Shown here piece by piece: positions 18,301 through 27,828 of a DNA stretch of 64,000 nucleotides. This DNA is from Candidatus Gallipaludibacter merdavium (GTDB lineage Bacteria > Bacteroidota > Bacteroidia > Bacteroidales > Paludibacteraceae). The stretch spans positions 1 through 64,000 of the forward strand of contig JADIMG010000072.1 of assembly GCA_017694875.1 (NCBI GenBank). Reading direction: 5' to 3'. The translations under genes were made by a program, and so were the position numbers. The notes beneath the pieces are model-generated. The model was not told where the DNA came from, made no database searches, and saw nothing but the letters and a program-made list of their open reading frames with translations. Numbering within the stretch: position 1 is the stretch's first letter; the number at the start of each line of letters is the position of its first letter.

Positions 18301-21174
18301 GGCTGCGATTGCGTCCTTCAATTCGTTTTGAGCATCTTCTGGTGCAGGCTTCCATGTCGTTTCCTTATTTCCTTTAATAAGCTGTATTTCGGCAATGTAT
18401 GCAACATATAAGTTTCTTATGCTACTATCAGCACTATTGCGCATGTCTCTAATACGGAAAAAGCACCAATCATCTTGTGATGATATTCTGTTGTAGGGTA
18501 CTTTAAGTACTAATTTTTGCCATGTGCCTTTTTTTGTCAGATCGTAAGATGCAGTTAATCCTACTGACGTGTTGCCATTAAAACAATAAAGACCCGTTAT
18601 TTCTTCGGATTCATCTCCTGATGGATAAGTTGATGGTAAATACATCATACAGCTAAATACATAATCAGCTGTGTCCAATTTATTATCCGTCCTTTTGTAT
18701 CTGTCAAATTGGATATATCGCTGTGAACCACAATATAACTCTCCATTATCTGTCAATCCGTTATATAATTTCAATGTTGGTTTTCCGTTGTACAACACTT
18801 CGTCTGATATTTCAAGTCCGATATCTCCGTTAGTATAAGCGATTGAATACCCTCCCGTTGTAGAAAGTGAGGGAATCTCTTTGTCGCAGCGGCTGTTCAG
18901 AATTAAGTTGTTGCCACCGATTTCAAGGTTTTCAATGCTTTCTGTGATGCCTTCCTCAATGCCTTTGTATTCGCCGGAGGACGACTTGAATTTTATATTT
19001 CCAACAATCTCGGCACCATTTCTTGCCAAAATTCTTGGTGGATTTGATGAGAAATCAATAATCAGATTACGGTTTGCATCCTGTATCTGCTCTGTTGTTA
19101 TCTTTCCTCCAGTTATAGCTGTGTAGCCGTATGTTCTATTGAACACGCGCTGGCCCTCAAATTCACTACTTATTGTTCCAACCAACAACAGATTTTCATC
19201 ATCCTTGCTATCGGTACTGATTAGCCATGTTCCATTTATCTCTCCCGAAACATTTGCGTATAGGTAATATGGAGTATTGGGGTCAGATATAACAGTTGTG
19301 CTGTATGTTGATGCAGGCATTTGCCATACGCCTTTATTTACTCTTTCAGTGTATGGAGGCTGTGTATGTTGCAACATTCCGGCTGTTATTTGTAATCCAC
19401 TGAATTTGCCGGACGAGTTCTTCATGCTGATGTTACATGATATTGCAAACTGCCATTTTTCGTTGCCGACAAGCAGCATTTCTGCCGCAAGTGATTCCAG
19501 CATGTCTGCCAGCTCTTTGGCATCTCTCCATCCTCTTCGGCTAAGAGATATGCTGTTTTGATACAATCCGTTCATGCTATTGGTTTGGTCGGCTATGGCG
19601 TTGTTTATTGCTGCAAGCGCTCCTATTATACGAGAGGAACACAATTTGAACGAAACAGTATCTGGTGTAGTAAGTGAGTGTGAATAGCTGATGACGCGGC
19701 TAACATATGGCTGCTCTCCCAGTATTTCAGATTCTACTGATATTCTTGTGCCGATTTTGATGTTGATACCGTTCTCGACAAAATATGATGGTTCTGATTG
19801 ACAATTCAGTTCCGGAACAGTATCACGAATCTCACATAGTTTCACATAAGCTTCTTGGGCAAGTTCCTGCTTTGCGGCTGTTATATATGACTCTGGCATT
19901 ACCATGTTGAACATAGCAAATGTGTCTCCTTCTTTGGGGATAAAACTACCGATAGGCAGTTGTACATCATCGCCATCTGTTTGTGGGATGATTGTCAAAG
20001 TAAGCACACCATCAGTCTTGCTATCGTCCCTAACTTCAAATTCAAAGCCATTGAGGTATCCGCTTTCAAAGATAATGGAAAGTGTAAGCCCTTCTGCTAT
20101 TTCAATAGGAAGGGTAGGGTTTACACCGCTTGATGCGTGGGCGGTGATGGTATAGTAAGGGTAGTTCTGATTTCCCTTCTGTGCAACACTATCTATAACA
20201 AAGGTCTCACGTGGATAAACGTCATCGAAGAACTCCACGCTTTCCACGCCGGTATTTACTCCCGGCAGGGAAAATGCACCGTCACCGTCGGTGGTCACCT
20301 GTGCGGCCTCACCGTCATAGCTGACATTGTAGGTCGTATCCGGGTCGAGTTTCAACCTCTTTGCGTAGGATACATTCATGATGCTTCCTGCTACATTCTG
20401 CTGAGCAACCTTTCTGATTATATTTCGCTCGCTTCCGTATGGAATGATACGTTGCACAAGGGTATTCTTATTGCTGGCATAGGAACACTCCGTAAGTCCT
20501 CCAGACTTCCATTTACCGTTGTTTTCAACATATTCATCGGACAGCATGAGAATATCGCCAGTCTCGCATTTGTCAAAATGCAGATATACATTGGAACCGG
20601 TTTCCTCTATCCAGCATTCCGTTTCCCATGTGTTGGCTACAGTTGTGATGGCCGAGCGTATATCTATCCCAGAGAATGACAGTGCTTGCAACTTAGTATC
20701 TCCATACTTGTTGTTCGATGGCAGCCCAATTTCAGATAGATGAGATTTCAATTTGCAATCCGGCAAACGCTTTACCGATTCGCGTATGCTTTGTATGATA
20801 ATCGTGCCTATTGTCAATATGTTTGCATTGATATTGAACTCAGCTTCACGCCATGTTTCTTCTCCTACTGACACATAGCGCATGAATACAAATTTATCAA
20901 GCATATTGAAAGCAGAAACAAATTTGACCTCATACTGGTAATGTCCTCCTGCATTCTTCGGGTAATAATCTTCTTTGCAGAAATAAAACTTTCCGTCATA
21001 CTCCAAATAAGAGAATGAGGGTATGATTGTCTTATTTTCACGATAGAATGACAGCGAAACATATTCATCTCCCATAATTGTTTCGTTTCTTTCGCAGTTG
21101 TCGGTAACAGGGGCATTCATTAGCAGTGCTCCGTTTGGTCCGTATATGTTTATGGTTTCAATAGCTCCTATCAT
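15391..21174 (-). CDS. Giant tail-tip / receptor-binding protein
   Basis: 1927 aa, the largest prophage gene. The N-terminal ~550 residues look like a baseplate hub or tail-associated region (KFYFCKEDYYPKNAGGHYQYEVKF; later PYVSRVISYSHSLTTPDTVSFKL). Two similar carbohydrate-binding-like modules follow (GGNNLILNSR.. near residue 775 and GGINLFENSGN.. near 1400), each ending KGNKET/ATW.PAPEDV, a common phage-tail module. Between them are alpha-helical spacer repeats rich in Ala/Gln/Lys, and the C-terminus is beta-rich. It likely contacts the host capsule or surface receptor. Its ATG overlaps the stop of the DnaA-IV-like gene by 4 bases. Confidence 0.8.
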   Translation of the reverse strand: MIGAIETINIYGPNGALLMNAPVTDNCERNETIMGDEYVSLSFYRENKTIIPSFSYLEYDGKFYFCKEDYYPKNAGGHYQYEVKFVSAFNMLDKFVFMRYVSVGEETWREAEFNINANILTIGTIIIQSIRESVKRLPDCKLKSHLSEIGLPSNNKYGDTKLQALSFSGIDIRSAITTVANTWETECWIEETGSNVYLHFDKCETGDILMLSDEYVENNGKWKSGGLTECSYASNKNTLVQRIIPYGSERNIIRKVAQQNVAGSIMNVSYAKRLKLDPDTTYNVSYDGEAAQVTTDGDGAFSLPGVNTGVESVEFFDDVYPRETFVIDSVAQKGNQNYPYYTITAHASSGVNPTLPIEIAEGLTLSIIFESGYLNGFEFEVRDDSKTDGVLTLTIIPQTDGDDVQLPIGSFIPKEGDTFAMFNMVMPESYITAAKQELAQEAYVKLCEIRDTVPELNCQSEPSYFVENGINIKIGTRISVESEILGEQPYVSRVISYSHSLTTPDTVSFKLCSSRIIGALAAINNAIADQTNSMNGLYQNSISLSRRGWRDAKELADMLESLAAEMLLVGNEKWQFAISCNISMKNSSGKFSGLQITAGMLQHTQPPYTERVNKGVWQMPASTYSTTVISDPNTPYYLYANVSGEINGTWLISTDSKDDENLLLVGTISSEFEGQRVFNRTYGYTAITGGKITTEQIQDANRNLIIDFSSNPPRILARNGAEIVGNIKFKSSSGEYKGIEEGITESIENLEIGGNNLILNSRCDKEIPSLSTTGGYSIAYTNGDIGLEISDEVLYNGKPTLKLYNGLTDNGELYCGSQRYIQFDRYKRTDNKLDTADYVFSCMMYLPSTYPSGDESEEITGLYCFNGNTSVGLTASYDLTKKGTWQKLVLKVPYNRISSQDDWCFFRIRDMRNSADSSIRNLYVAYIAEIQLIKGNKETTWKPAPEDAQNELKDAIAAEEEARNAALADVSKEMAGLQDQIDGQIESWFESYDPTTINDPAKTWLDTNTEEAHMNDTFTNLETGASWRWGISPQTGTYAWLPIADTATQKALQEAAKAQSTADGKSTTYLSKPTSYSVGDLWILESDTVHTGGKKGDVLTANATRSSYKATDWSKYVRYTDDTAALLAQQNAEAAADAAKKAQTDANSANALLSDIANDNKLTPQEKQQAKKEWDAIVAEEPLNEASAKNYGIDTTKYTDAYNKLESYLKPLLENLANTSDIKGSTFRNVFNVYYTERTNLLNAISSKAKQLADNAQTKADAANTLATQAKSAATAAQSAIDAMNNDAIFDVTEKQAIRTEWECISGVNNTSSYDTTGSYYKAYKMAESVGIAYDGLTSKFNVLKTYLTSVSLYTNENTLNFNRATLSANFKNYYNAETALIAAVQKKIVDDVQIGGINLFENSGNLTRNSISAVSTTNFTTSTEEDTLVPSKNVLKITFNTTTAGAYIQSNFGKYIPKMIEDETYIVSIWQKSNVNLSSGYIGAEFLKEVEVLKKPNLSTEWQEYVIRGKYNGNTTSSTAITFYFYPNVGDSLYLSSPKIEKGNKATAWSPAPEDVEAKISELDYLKEALQGTTEIDGGLVLTNLIKLKNQSNKENGGISGLSNDNVAFWSGGTYEEALNQAAGKSETLPVLITKDKNGYGTKFGIFKIVEDGIEVSSSSGNSKVLVTSQSIDEVSVIQKPIEINAFNEGYSIRQNDVIGTKRISPSTTKNKAGQNVYVIYSANLGSIGGNYSASSTKLTIKPQVVTMDENGGVGTISNMASITLGNIYFIVKKNNVVIYESTLLSHNKTYSCSKNNGSNGAELDVNIPSKLDFGKGYGNVDIYLCSNSLSGEVSVTTNKPAGAGTGHYAAASISTDIFQLSFVGIDKYVVMARDGIAIIQRQDAYFIVKNPSDSNLLDIRMKGLPTYSYPGTGRLYQQNGYIRIS

Positions 21175-21446
21175 ATCTCAATATCTAAACTTTTCAATAT
21201 TTCTATGGTTTCTTTGTCTTTCACTTCCAATAAGGAAACTGTTTTTTTTATGGCTCCAATAACAGTTGTTCTGTCACGAAATATCATTTTTCCTATCTCG
21301 TTTGGGTGCATGCCATCTTTACGCATGATATAACAAAACAACCTGCGCGCATCAGCAACATTCCCTTGCTTGCTGCGTCCCTTTACATCATCACAGCTGC
21401 AATGGAATTTCATGCATATTTTTGATAGCATTTCTTCTACGTTCAT
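21171..21446 (-). CDS. Stand-alone DnaA domain-IV-like DNA-binding protein
   Basis: 91 aa. The segment DVKGRSKQGNVADARRLFCYIM, then HPNEIGKMIFRDRTTVIGAIKK, follows the C-terminal DNA-binding domain of DnaA (R-S-k..ADARR helix; RDRTTV corresponds to the RDHTTV signature that contacts DnaA boxes). No AAA+ domain. It sits inside the tail operon, overlapping both neighbours by 4 bases. Could regulate late transcription or titrate DnaA boxes; that role is inference. Confidence 0.8.
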   Translation of the reverse strand: MNVEEMLSKICMKFHCSCDDVKGRSKQGNVADARRLFCYIMRKDGMHPNEIGKMIFRDRTTVIGAIKKTVSLLEVKDKETIEILKSLDIEI

Positions 21447-21868
21447 GACCTGTTTTTTGGATTTGGTTCTACAAACTTGATAGACAGAGTTGCCTTGCCA
21501 TCAATCCCAAAGTTTGAATACTTGTCGAAACTGCTGTAAACCAATCTGAATGTACGATTCAATTCTTCTACCCTTACTTCGTTAATACCGCTATTGTCTT
21601 TTCCTTCCGACAGAACAGTAATCAGATTATCTATGGCATCCATAAGCTCAGACAAGTTTTGTTTGCTAAGCAAGAAAAGCATAGAAACTTCCCTGCGCTT
21701 TACTTTACGGTTTCGAGTCATGGCAATAGAGCCGTCAATGGCAGAATTTTCGTTGTAAGCAACAGACTTCATTTCGGCAGGTTTCATCAGATTGTCGAGA
21801 GTGCCATCAAGTGGCGTCAGTCCAAGTGCCGATATATCAGTACCGTTTATTCTAATCGTTAATTTCAT
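21443..21868 (-). CDS. Distal tail-like phage protein
   Basis: 141 aa from ATG 21868 (MKLTIRINGTDIS). Beta-rich; the order tape measure, small protein, this protein, tail tip and the segment SIAMTRNRKVKRREVSMLFLLS suggest a distal-tail or tail-completion role. No strong motif. Confidence 0.5.
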   Translation of the reverse strand: MKLTIRINGTDISALGLTPLDGTLDNLMKPAEMKSVAYNENSAIDGSIAMTRNRKVKRREVSMLFLLSKQNLSELMDAIDNLITVLSEGKDNSGINEVRVEELNRTFRLVYSSFDKYSNFGIDGKATLSIKFVEPNPKNRS

Positions 21869-22343
21869 GGCGTTTATCAATTACTTTTACAATTGCATAT
21901 CTGTCTTTTTCAGTATATACCCGGCTTTTATCTTTAAGGACACAGAAAACAATGCTGAATGATTTTGCAACAAGCCGAATGGTGCTGTCATTACATGCAG
22001 TTACAAACAGGCATTCTTTCCGGTCCACTTCCAATCTTATATCACATGTTCCGAATAACATGATGCTGCGTTCACTCCCTGCCTTCACAGCTGTTGTCTG
22101 GTCGAGATATATACCATTTGCATTCAATTCATAAATATCATCCGAGAACCACTTCCGTAACCATTCTGTACTTGGGAAATCAATTTTTCTGATGTAAACA
22201 GCATGCTTGTGAAGCACAGATGCCAATTCAGATATTGTATGTGCATTCCTTATATCTTCAGCACCGGCAGAACACATGATGTCTGGGAAATCTGAGAATA
22301 ACTCCAGTTTCGCCTTTTCAAATTCTTCTGTAGTCAATTTCAT
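21852..22343 (-). CDS. Hypothetical tail-module protein, 163 aa
   Basis: Begins MKLTTEEFEKAKLELFSDFPDIM. Mixed alpha/beta, no membrane segment. Its start overlaps the tape measure stop by 4 bases and its end overlaps the next gene, so it is a fixed member of the tail operon. Family not recognised. Confidence 0.55.
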   Translation of the reverse strand: MKLTTEEFEKAKLELFSDFPDIMCSAGAEDIRNAHTISELASVLHKHAVYIRKIDFPSTEWLRKWFSDDIYELNANGIYLDQTTAVKAGSERSIMLFGTCDIRLEVDRKECLFVTACNDSTIRLVAKSFSIVFCVLKDKSRVYTEKDRYAIVKVIDKRHEIND

Positions 22344-25300
22344 AGCCTGCTTGTATTTTCTTCTATCCTTTTCAGTTTTACATTCATTTCAGACAACACT
22401 GCCGTATTTTCGTTTATCTGCCTTAATTCATTCAGTTGATTGTCTGCTATTCCGGCAATAAGTGATACATTGGCACAGAATTGCTGGGCGGCTGACAACA
22501 ACTGTCCATTACCTTGTATAATGGTATCCATCTTTGTATCTATACTTGCCGTACTGATTTGTATGGCTGTAAATCTACCATTCAATTCATCAGCTGTGTC
22601 TTGGCTCATACTCTCAAATCCCCCAGACGAACCTTCCAAATCTTCTTCGCTATCTTCTGCGAGCCCTAAGCTGTTGTAAAGCTCTTCGTATGCTTTTGCC
22701 TTATCTTCTGCCGACTGTTTTGCAGCTTCATATTCGGCTTGTATGGCAGCTATTTCTGATTCTGACAGCTCTGTATCTCCTTCACCGAAACTCTTATTTA
22801 TAGTATCGAATACGTCTTTTAGATTTTCCTCTAACTCAAGTGCGAGTTGCTTTGTGAGCATACTACGCATAAGGTCATCCATAGCCGTATCCCACGCTTC
22901 TCCCATTCCCTCAAGACCGTTTTCCCATCCTTCTACAATGCTTTCAGCAAGGCTCTGTGAGAAAGAACTTAAATCGGTTGTAGCCAGTTCATCGTAAAAC
23001 TCCTGCAGTGTTTCTCGGTTCTTGTCAATAGCATCATATCTCTCTTCTTCCAATTCATCCAGTTGTTCCTCAGCTTCCTCTTTCTTTTTTTTGGTGGCGG
23101 CTGAATCAACCTGTTCTTGGGCAAGGCGTATGGCCTCATCCAATTCTTTAGTCTGCTCCTGTAGATTTTTTGACAGTTCAATCTGTGTTTCCCAATACTT
23201 TCTTCCTGTCTGGCTTTTCTGCGTTCGCTCTATTTTTTCATATTGCTCATTCAGTTTTTCTACCTTTTCTGTCTGCTGGTCTATTTGCTTCTGAATCTGG
23301 GCGTTTTTGGAGAAGTATTTGGTCATGACATTTACAATAGCCATGATAGCTTGTATAGCAAGAGAAATGATGGTTAGAATAACAGAAGCTTTTTCTACGG
23401 CACTAACACCAGCGGCTGCTGCAGTTGCTGTTGATTGTATTGCTGTTATAACTCCAATGACTGAGCTTGTGATAGTTTTTATAACACTAAGTGCATCCTG
23501 TCCAGCCTCTCCGAGTAAATCGCCAAATGATTCACTAACTGAATCACAAACATCATTTATCGACTTAAGCACATCAGCAGCTTCCTTGTATTTTTTCTTT
23601 ATACCTTCTGCTGTATCATCAGTAACGCTACCGAGTTTTGATGTCTGTTGTGTTAGAGCTTTCTGTGCTGCCTCTAATTTTGTTTGTGCAAGTATTATTT
23701 CGTCAATATTTGCTCCTGTTTTTTTAAGCCTTTCAAGTTCAGATTTGAGAATTGGTATTTGTGCCATTAGCTGTTCAATGCTCATGCTCATTATTTGCTG
23801 TACAATACCAGCTATATCTCCAGAGATAACCTCTGCTGCATCACCACCAAAGGCATTTGCTTGCTCAAACTCCGCTATACTTATAACTTTCTCTGTCTGC
23901 TCCTTCTTCTGTTCCGGTGTCAATTGCTTGTTTTGATTGATAGACTTTATTTTTTCATTTTTGCGCTGTTCAATGTCAATTACCTTATTGGCATATTCCT
24001 CATACATACGAAGACGTTCAGCAAGCCCTTCGGCTTCTGATTTCTGTATAATGACTTGCCTGCGTTTGTCAAACTCAGCTGTAACAGATTCTGTTGACTG
24101 GCCGTTTTCATTTGCTGTCTTGATGGCTTCGGATTCTTCTTTGTCAATATCAGACAATTCTTGCTGAAGCATGCTTTTCCGGATTTTTTCCTGCAACTCT
24201 AATTGGGTGGTGATGTCTGTAGCTGTGGCCAATTCACGCTGCATGGCTTCAAGTTCTGCATCTTCCTGCATCTTGGTTGTACTTTCCTGCAGCTCTTTCA
24301 TGAATTTCTGCCATTCATCATCCAATACTTTTACTTGTATCTCATAGTCGGTCTTTGCTATCTGACGTTGCGAATCAAACGAGGTGCTGGTGGCGCCGCG
24401 ATTGTTTTTCTTAAATTCTCGCTCTGACTGGTCAATAGCTGCCAGTTCAGCTTCGTATTGCAATCGAAGTTGTTCCTTCTTGTTGACTGTCTGTTCAATC
24501 TGTTGCTGTAACAAAGCTTTTGTTGTTTCCTGCTCCAGTTTGATACGATTGTCAGCAATCTGTTTTGCTGTAACCCATGTCTGGTCTGTCATGGATTTGT
24601 AGGTATCTGTGAGCGTTTTGTATGTTGTTTCAAGCTCTTCCAATTCTTTTTTGTCATCATCAGAACCAGATGACGCATAGTTGGAACGAGCCTGCGATAT
24701 ATTTTGCTCTGTCGAAATCAGACGATTGGTTATTACCTGAATGTTCTCCGCCTTTGGCGTTGATTCCATCAGCGTAGATACCTCTCCATTCAGTTTTTCG
24801 TACTGCTGTTTGAGATACTCAAAATTACTTCTAAGCTGAAATTCGAGATAGTAGTCTTTCGGCTTTATTAAGCTATCCATACTATCCGATTCTTTAATGA
24901 ACGATTCGAGCTTTTGTTTGGCTTCTTTAAACTGACGTTCAATTTCAGTCTTTTCCTGTGTCTTGATGCTTATTTTTTGCTCAACAGGCAATGCGTCCCA
25001 TTCCGCTTTCTCACGGTTCTGAATCATCTTTTTGTATTGCTCCTCTTCCCTTCTTAGCTGTTCCTCTGTAATGTCAATTCTTTCTTGAATAGCAGGAGCG
25101 CCCTGTCCGGCTGTTTTCATCTGCTCGTTCAATAGGGCAATCTGATTGCGTAATTCTCCAATACGTTTTTCTACCTCCGAAAACTCCATTTTATTGAGTT
25201 CATCATTCGATTGTTTGGCTACTACGGATGAATTTGCTGCCGCAAGTTCCAGCATGGAGTATTGGGAGGTCAAGGCTGGCATTATTTTACTGAGATTATC

Positions 25301-26509
25301 GTATGCTACTGTTCTGTCATACATAGTAGCATTCTCATCACGTATTATTCCTAAATATTCCTCTGATTTTGTCTTTATATCACTGAGTTTATTCTTTGCT
25401 TCTTCATTGGTTTTATTGAAGTTCTTTTGTGCTATATCAGCCGCATTGCTCGATTTTGACAAATTGTATAGTGCTGCCGTCAATGCAACAATAGCTGTGG
25501 TTGCCAATACGTATGGATTCTTTAACATGGTAGCATTGAGCATTTTCTGGGCTTTCTCTACAAGCAAAAGCCATTTGTATTGAGCCATAGACGCAATTGT
25601 CCATCCTTTTGATGTGGCTGCTGCTACTATCACAGCCGCTTTATATGCCCCATACGTTGCCACAAGGCTCATCAGTACTTTACCGACCTTTTCATAATTC
25701 TCCACGAGGCTTGCCACCATAGAAATGCCACCTGACAGTACCCCTTCCGTACCTTGACCTATTTCATTGAACATTTGCTGGAACGAGTCCTCCAGGTTGG
25801 ATATTTGGCCGGACAATGTCTTACTTTGCTTCTCCATCAATCCACCGAACTTTCCACCTTCGTTTGTAAGGCTTTCGATGACAGATTGAACTTCTGGGAA
25901 ACCAACTCTTCCTGCCTCAACAAGCCCTTTCACTTCACTTTCTGCAACACCGAATTTCTCAGCCAGCATCTCAATCATAGGAATACCTCTACCAGTGAAC
26001 TGATTGAAATCCTCAGTATATAATCGTCCTTGCGCACGAGTGGTTCCATACAAATAAGTCAAATCACCAAGTGGTATAGAAAGACCTGCTGCAATATCTC
26101 CAAGTCGTATTAGTGTTTCATTGACATTTTCTGCTTCGATTCCGTATGCCAGCAATTGCTTTGCACCATTCGCAACGTCTTGCAAGTTAAATGGAGTTGT
26201 AGCTGCTGTCTTTACAATTTGTTGCATCAGAGCATCAGACCGTTCTTTATTCCCAAGCATGGTTTCAAATGCAACTTCCAATTTCTGAAATTCCCCTCTT
26301 ACGTTGACAAGTTGCTTAACCAATTGCTGTGCAGAAAATCCTGCTCCAAATGCAGCGGCAGCCTTTGTGAGTTTTGAAAACATATCTTCAATACTCTCGC
26401 CACTTTGAGTGATTTTATTTGAAGCATTTTTAACACCAGCTTGTGTCTCCTGCAATTTACGCATGAAATCTGAATTATCTCCAGTTATATCGAAGTGAAG
26501 TCCGGCCAT
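22340..26509 (-). CDS. Tail tape measure protein
   Basis: 1389 aa. N-terminal ~250 residues carry the TMP core typical of Gram-positive and Bacteroidetes siphophages (SAQQLVKQLVNVRGEFQKLEVAFETMLGN; IRLGDIAAGLSIPLGDLTYLYGTTRAQGRLY). Several hydrophobic helices follow (residues about 285-345 and 1010-1060) and long coiled-coil stretches rich in Glu/Gln/Lys. This length implies a long flexible tail, supporting a siphovirus. Confidence 0.93.
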   Translation of the reverse strand: MAGLHFDITGDNSDFMRKLQETQAGVKNASNKITQSGESIEDMFSKLTKAAAAFGAGFSAQQLVKQLVNVRGEFQKLEVAFETMLGNKERSDALMQQIVKTAATTPFNLQDVANGAKQLLAYGIEAENVNETLIRLGDIAAGLSIPLGDLTYLYGTTRAQGRLYTEDFNQFTGRGIPMIEMLAEKFGVAESEVKGLVEAGRVGFPEVQSVIESLTNEGGKFGGLMEKQSKTLSGQISNLEDSFQQMFNEIGQGTEGVLSGGISMVASLVENYEKVGKVLMSLVATYGAYKAAVIVAAATSKGWTIASMAQYKWLLLVEKAQKMLNATMLKNPYVLATTAIVALTAALYNLSKSSNAADIAQKNFNKTNEEAKNKLSDIKTKSEEYLGIIRDENATMYDRTVAYDNLSKIMPALTSQYSMLELAAANSSVVAKQSNDELNKMEFSEVEKRIGELRNQIALLNEQMKTAGQGAPAIQERIDITEEQLRREEEQYKKMIQNREKAEWDALPVEQKISIKTQEKTEIERQFKEAKQKLESFIKESDSMDSLIKPKDYYLEFQLRSNFEYLKQQYEKLNGEVSTLMESTPKAENIQVITNRLISTEQNISQARSNYASSGSDDDKKELEELETTYKTLTDTYKSMTDQTWVTAKQIADNRIKLEQETTKALLQQQIEQTVNKKEQLRLQYEAELAAIDQSEREFKKNNRGATSTSFDSQRQIAKTDYEIQVKVLDDEWQKFMKELQESTTKMQEDAELEAMQRELATATDITTQLELQEKIRKSMLQQELSDIDKEESEAIKTANENGQSTESVTAEFDKRRQVIIQKSEAEGLAERLRMYEEYANKVIDIEQRKNEKIKSINQNKQLTPEQKKEQTEKVISIAEFEQANAFGGDAAEVISGDIAGIVQQIMSMSIEQLMAQIPILKSELERLKKTGANIDEIILAQTKLEAAQKALTQQTSKLGSVTDDTAEGIKKKYKEAADVLKSINDVCDSVSESFGDLLGEAGQDALSVIKTITSSVIGVITAIQSTATAAAAGVSAVEKASVILTIISLAIQAIMAIVNVMTKYFSKNAQIQKQIDQQTEKVEKLNEQYEKIERTQKSQTGRKYWETQIELSKNLQEQTKELDEAIRLAQEQVDSAATKKKKEEAEEQLDELEEERYDAIDKNRETLQEFYDELATTDLSSFSQSLAESIVEGWENGLEGMGEAWDTAMDDLMRSMLTKQLALELEENLKDVFDTINKSFGEGDTELSESEIAAIQAEYEAAKQSAEDKAKAYEELYNSLGLAEDSEEDLEGSSGGFESMSQDTADELNGRFTAIQISTASIDTKMDTIIQGNGQLLSAAQQFCANVSLIAGIADNQLNELRQINENTAVLSEMNVKLKRIEENTSRL

Positions 26510-26512
26510 ATA

Positions 26513-27223
26513 CTAATTTCTTAATAGTTCCATTATCCTGTTTCTGTTAGATGGGTCATCAGCATCTATAATATCACCGCATGGCACATTCATGCTTTTG
26601 CTCTCTTCTTCCGTCAATGGGATATTACTTATGCTATCTGACAATAGAGCTTCGAGGTTTACGCGACTAATGCCCCATAAAACATAATTCATGGTCCAAC
26701 CATATCTTTGACATGCTATATCTATGATTGCACCATATACGCTAGCTCCGCCTACTGTAATGCTATATGTTTTAGAAGATTTTATTTCGTGGATTTTCTT
26801 ACGTCTTTCTTCTTCTTTTGCTATACCTGTTCGTTGCTTGATATATTCAAAATCATCAAGAGTAAATATTAGCGATAAGATTGTGGCCAGTTCCTCGTTA
26901 TCCAGCTTGTCAAAAAAGTATTTCTTTCGCGAGTTTACCTTTCTGTTATTCAGAATATCTTTCTTTTGGTCAAAGGTATAGTAGGATATTAGCAAACATA
27001 CTAAATCACGTTGTTCAGCGCATAATCTCAGCATTTCCGCATGTATATCCAGTGTAAGATATAGGTTGTTTACTTTGAGTTTCTCTATGATATTAGCTAT
27101 TACATAGGTTTTGCCGAGAGTAGCAGGATAGATAAAGAAGTTTTTACGACCAACTCTGAAACAAATAGGTCTTTCGAGTATCGCATCTATAACCCTGCTA
27201 TCTATAATGCTATTATTTCTCAT
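26513..27223 (-). CDS. Tail assembly protein between tail tube and tape measure (unknown family)
   Basis: 236 aa from ATG 27223 (MRNNSIIDSRVIDAI); an upstream in-frame extension would run through a tRNA-like gene. All alpha/beta, with IKSSKTYSITVGGASVYGAIIDIAC and a short acidic C-terminus. The slot between tail tube and tape measure is normally occupied by tail-assembly chaperones, which is the basis of the call. I did not find a clear slippery frameshift site. Confidence 0.5.
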   Translation of the reverse strand: MRNNSIIDSRVIDAILERPICFRVGRKNFFIYPATLGKTYVIANIIEKLKVNNLYLTLDIHAEMLRLCAEQRDLVCLLISYYTFDQKKDILNNRKVNSRKKYFFDKLDNEELATILSLIFTLDDFEYIKQRTGIAKEEERRKKIHEIKSSKTYSITVGGASVYGAIIDIACQRYGWTMNYVLWGISRVNLEALLSDSISNIPLTEEESKSMNVPCGDIIDADDPSNRNRIMELLRN

Positions 27224-27238
27224 AATATCAAACTTTGA

Positions 27239-27306
27239 GTGTACATGGGGAATCGAACCCCAACCAAGCATCCAAGATGCCCATGCTATCATTACACCAT
27301 GTACAC
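27239..27306 (-). tRNA. Phage tRNA-like gene with contracted anticodon arm
   Basis: A perfect 7-bp acceptor GTGTACA/TGTACAC, a T arm TGGGG TTCGATT CCCCA and a D arm GTGT AATGATA GCAT. The centre is only 20 bases; with a normal position 26 and a 4-base variable loop the anticodon stem GGCAT/ATGCT encloses just five bases (CTTGG). Reading a 7-base loop TCTTGGA would give anticodon TTG but with C at position 33. Discriminator is T, then CA. Identity is uncertain. Confidence 0.65.
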
Positions 27307-27363
27307 CATCCACTTAATAAGTGGACAAACCAATCTATTCTAACCACCTATCAGAATCGACAC

Positions 27364-27825
27364 TTATTCTTCTGGTGAAATCACCTGTATCTTCACAGCG
27401 TCGCCAGTTTCTGCTACCAGAACATCGCATGTGTAAACCTTAATAAGGCCTCCTTCTACATCATACGTTTTCTGTACGTTAACTGATGCGCGGTCAATCA
27501 AAATGCCCAACGCTTTGGCATTTTCTGGAGTTACACGGATTGAATATTCATCTTCAACGATTCCGTCTGCATCGACAATTGGGTCGGTACGTTCCGGAGC
27601 CTGTCTTACATTGAACACCAACTGATATGTGTTCTTCTTGTACTTTACAGCCTCGTTCTCTCCACCTTCTATCTTTGCCTCCATTTTGTTGCCCTGCGTC
27701 GTGGACAATTGAGTAGTTCCTTCTACAGGCGTAGCAAATGATTGCCATTCGCCGGGTGACGAACCAAGCTTCTTAACCTCAATCTTGGGCTTTCCCCATG
27801 ATAATGTTACTTTACTCGTTGCCAT
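27364..27825 (-). CDS. Major tail tube protein
   Basis: 153 aa. Begins MATSKVTLSWGKPKIEVKKLG and ends with a beta-rich EEYSIRVTPENAKALGI..VYTCDVLVAE stretch. The size, the position between connectors and tape measure, and the pattern of a small repetitive beta barrel fit a siphophage tail tube protein. Confidence 0.75.
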   Translation of the reverse strand: MATSKVTLSWGKPKIEVKKLGSSPGEWQSFATPVEGTTQLSTTQGNKMEAKIEGGENEAVKYKKNTYQLVFNVRQAPERTDPIVDADGIVEDEYSIRVTPENAKALGILIDRASVNVQKTYDVEGGLIKVYTCDVLVAETGDAVKIQVISPEE

Positions 27826-27828
27826 AAT

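Noticed and set aside
27224..27313. N-terminal extension of the tail-assembly gene
   Set aside because: It crosses the tRNA-like gene at 27239-27306; ATG 27223 is preferred.
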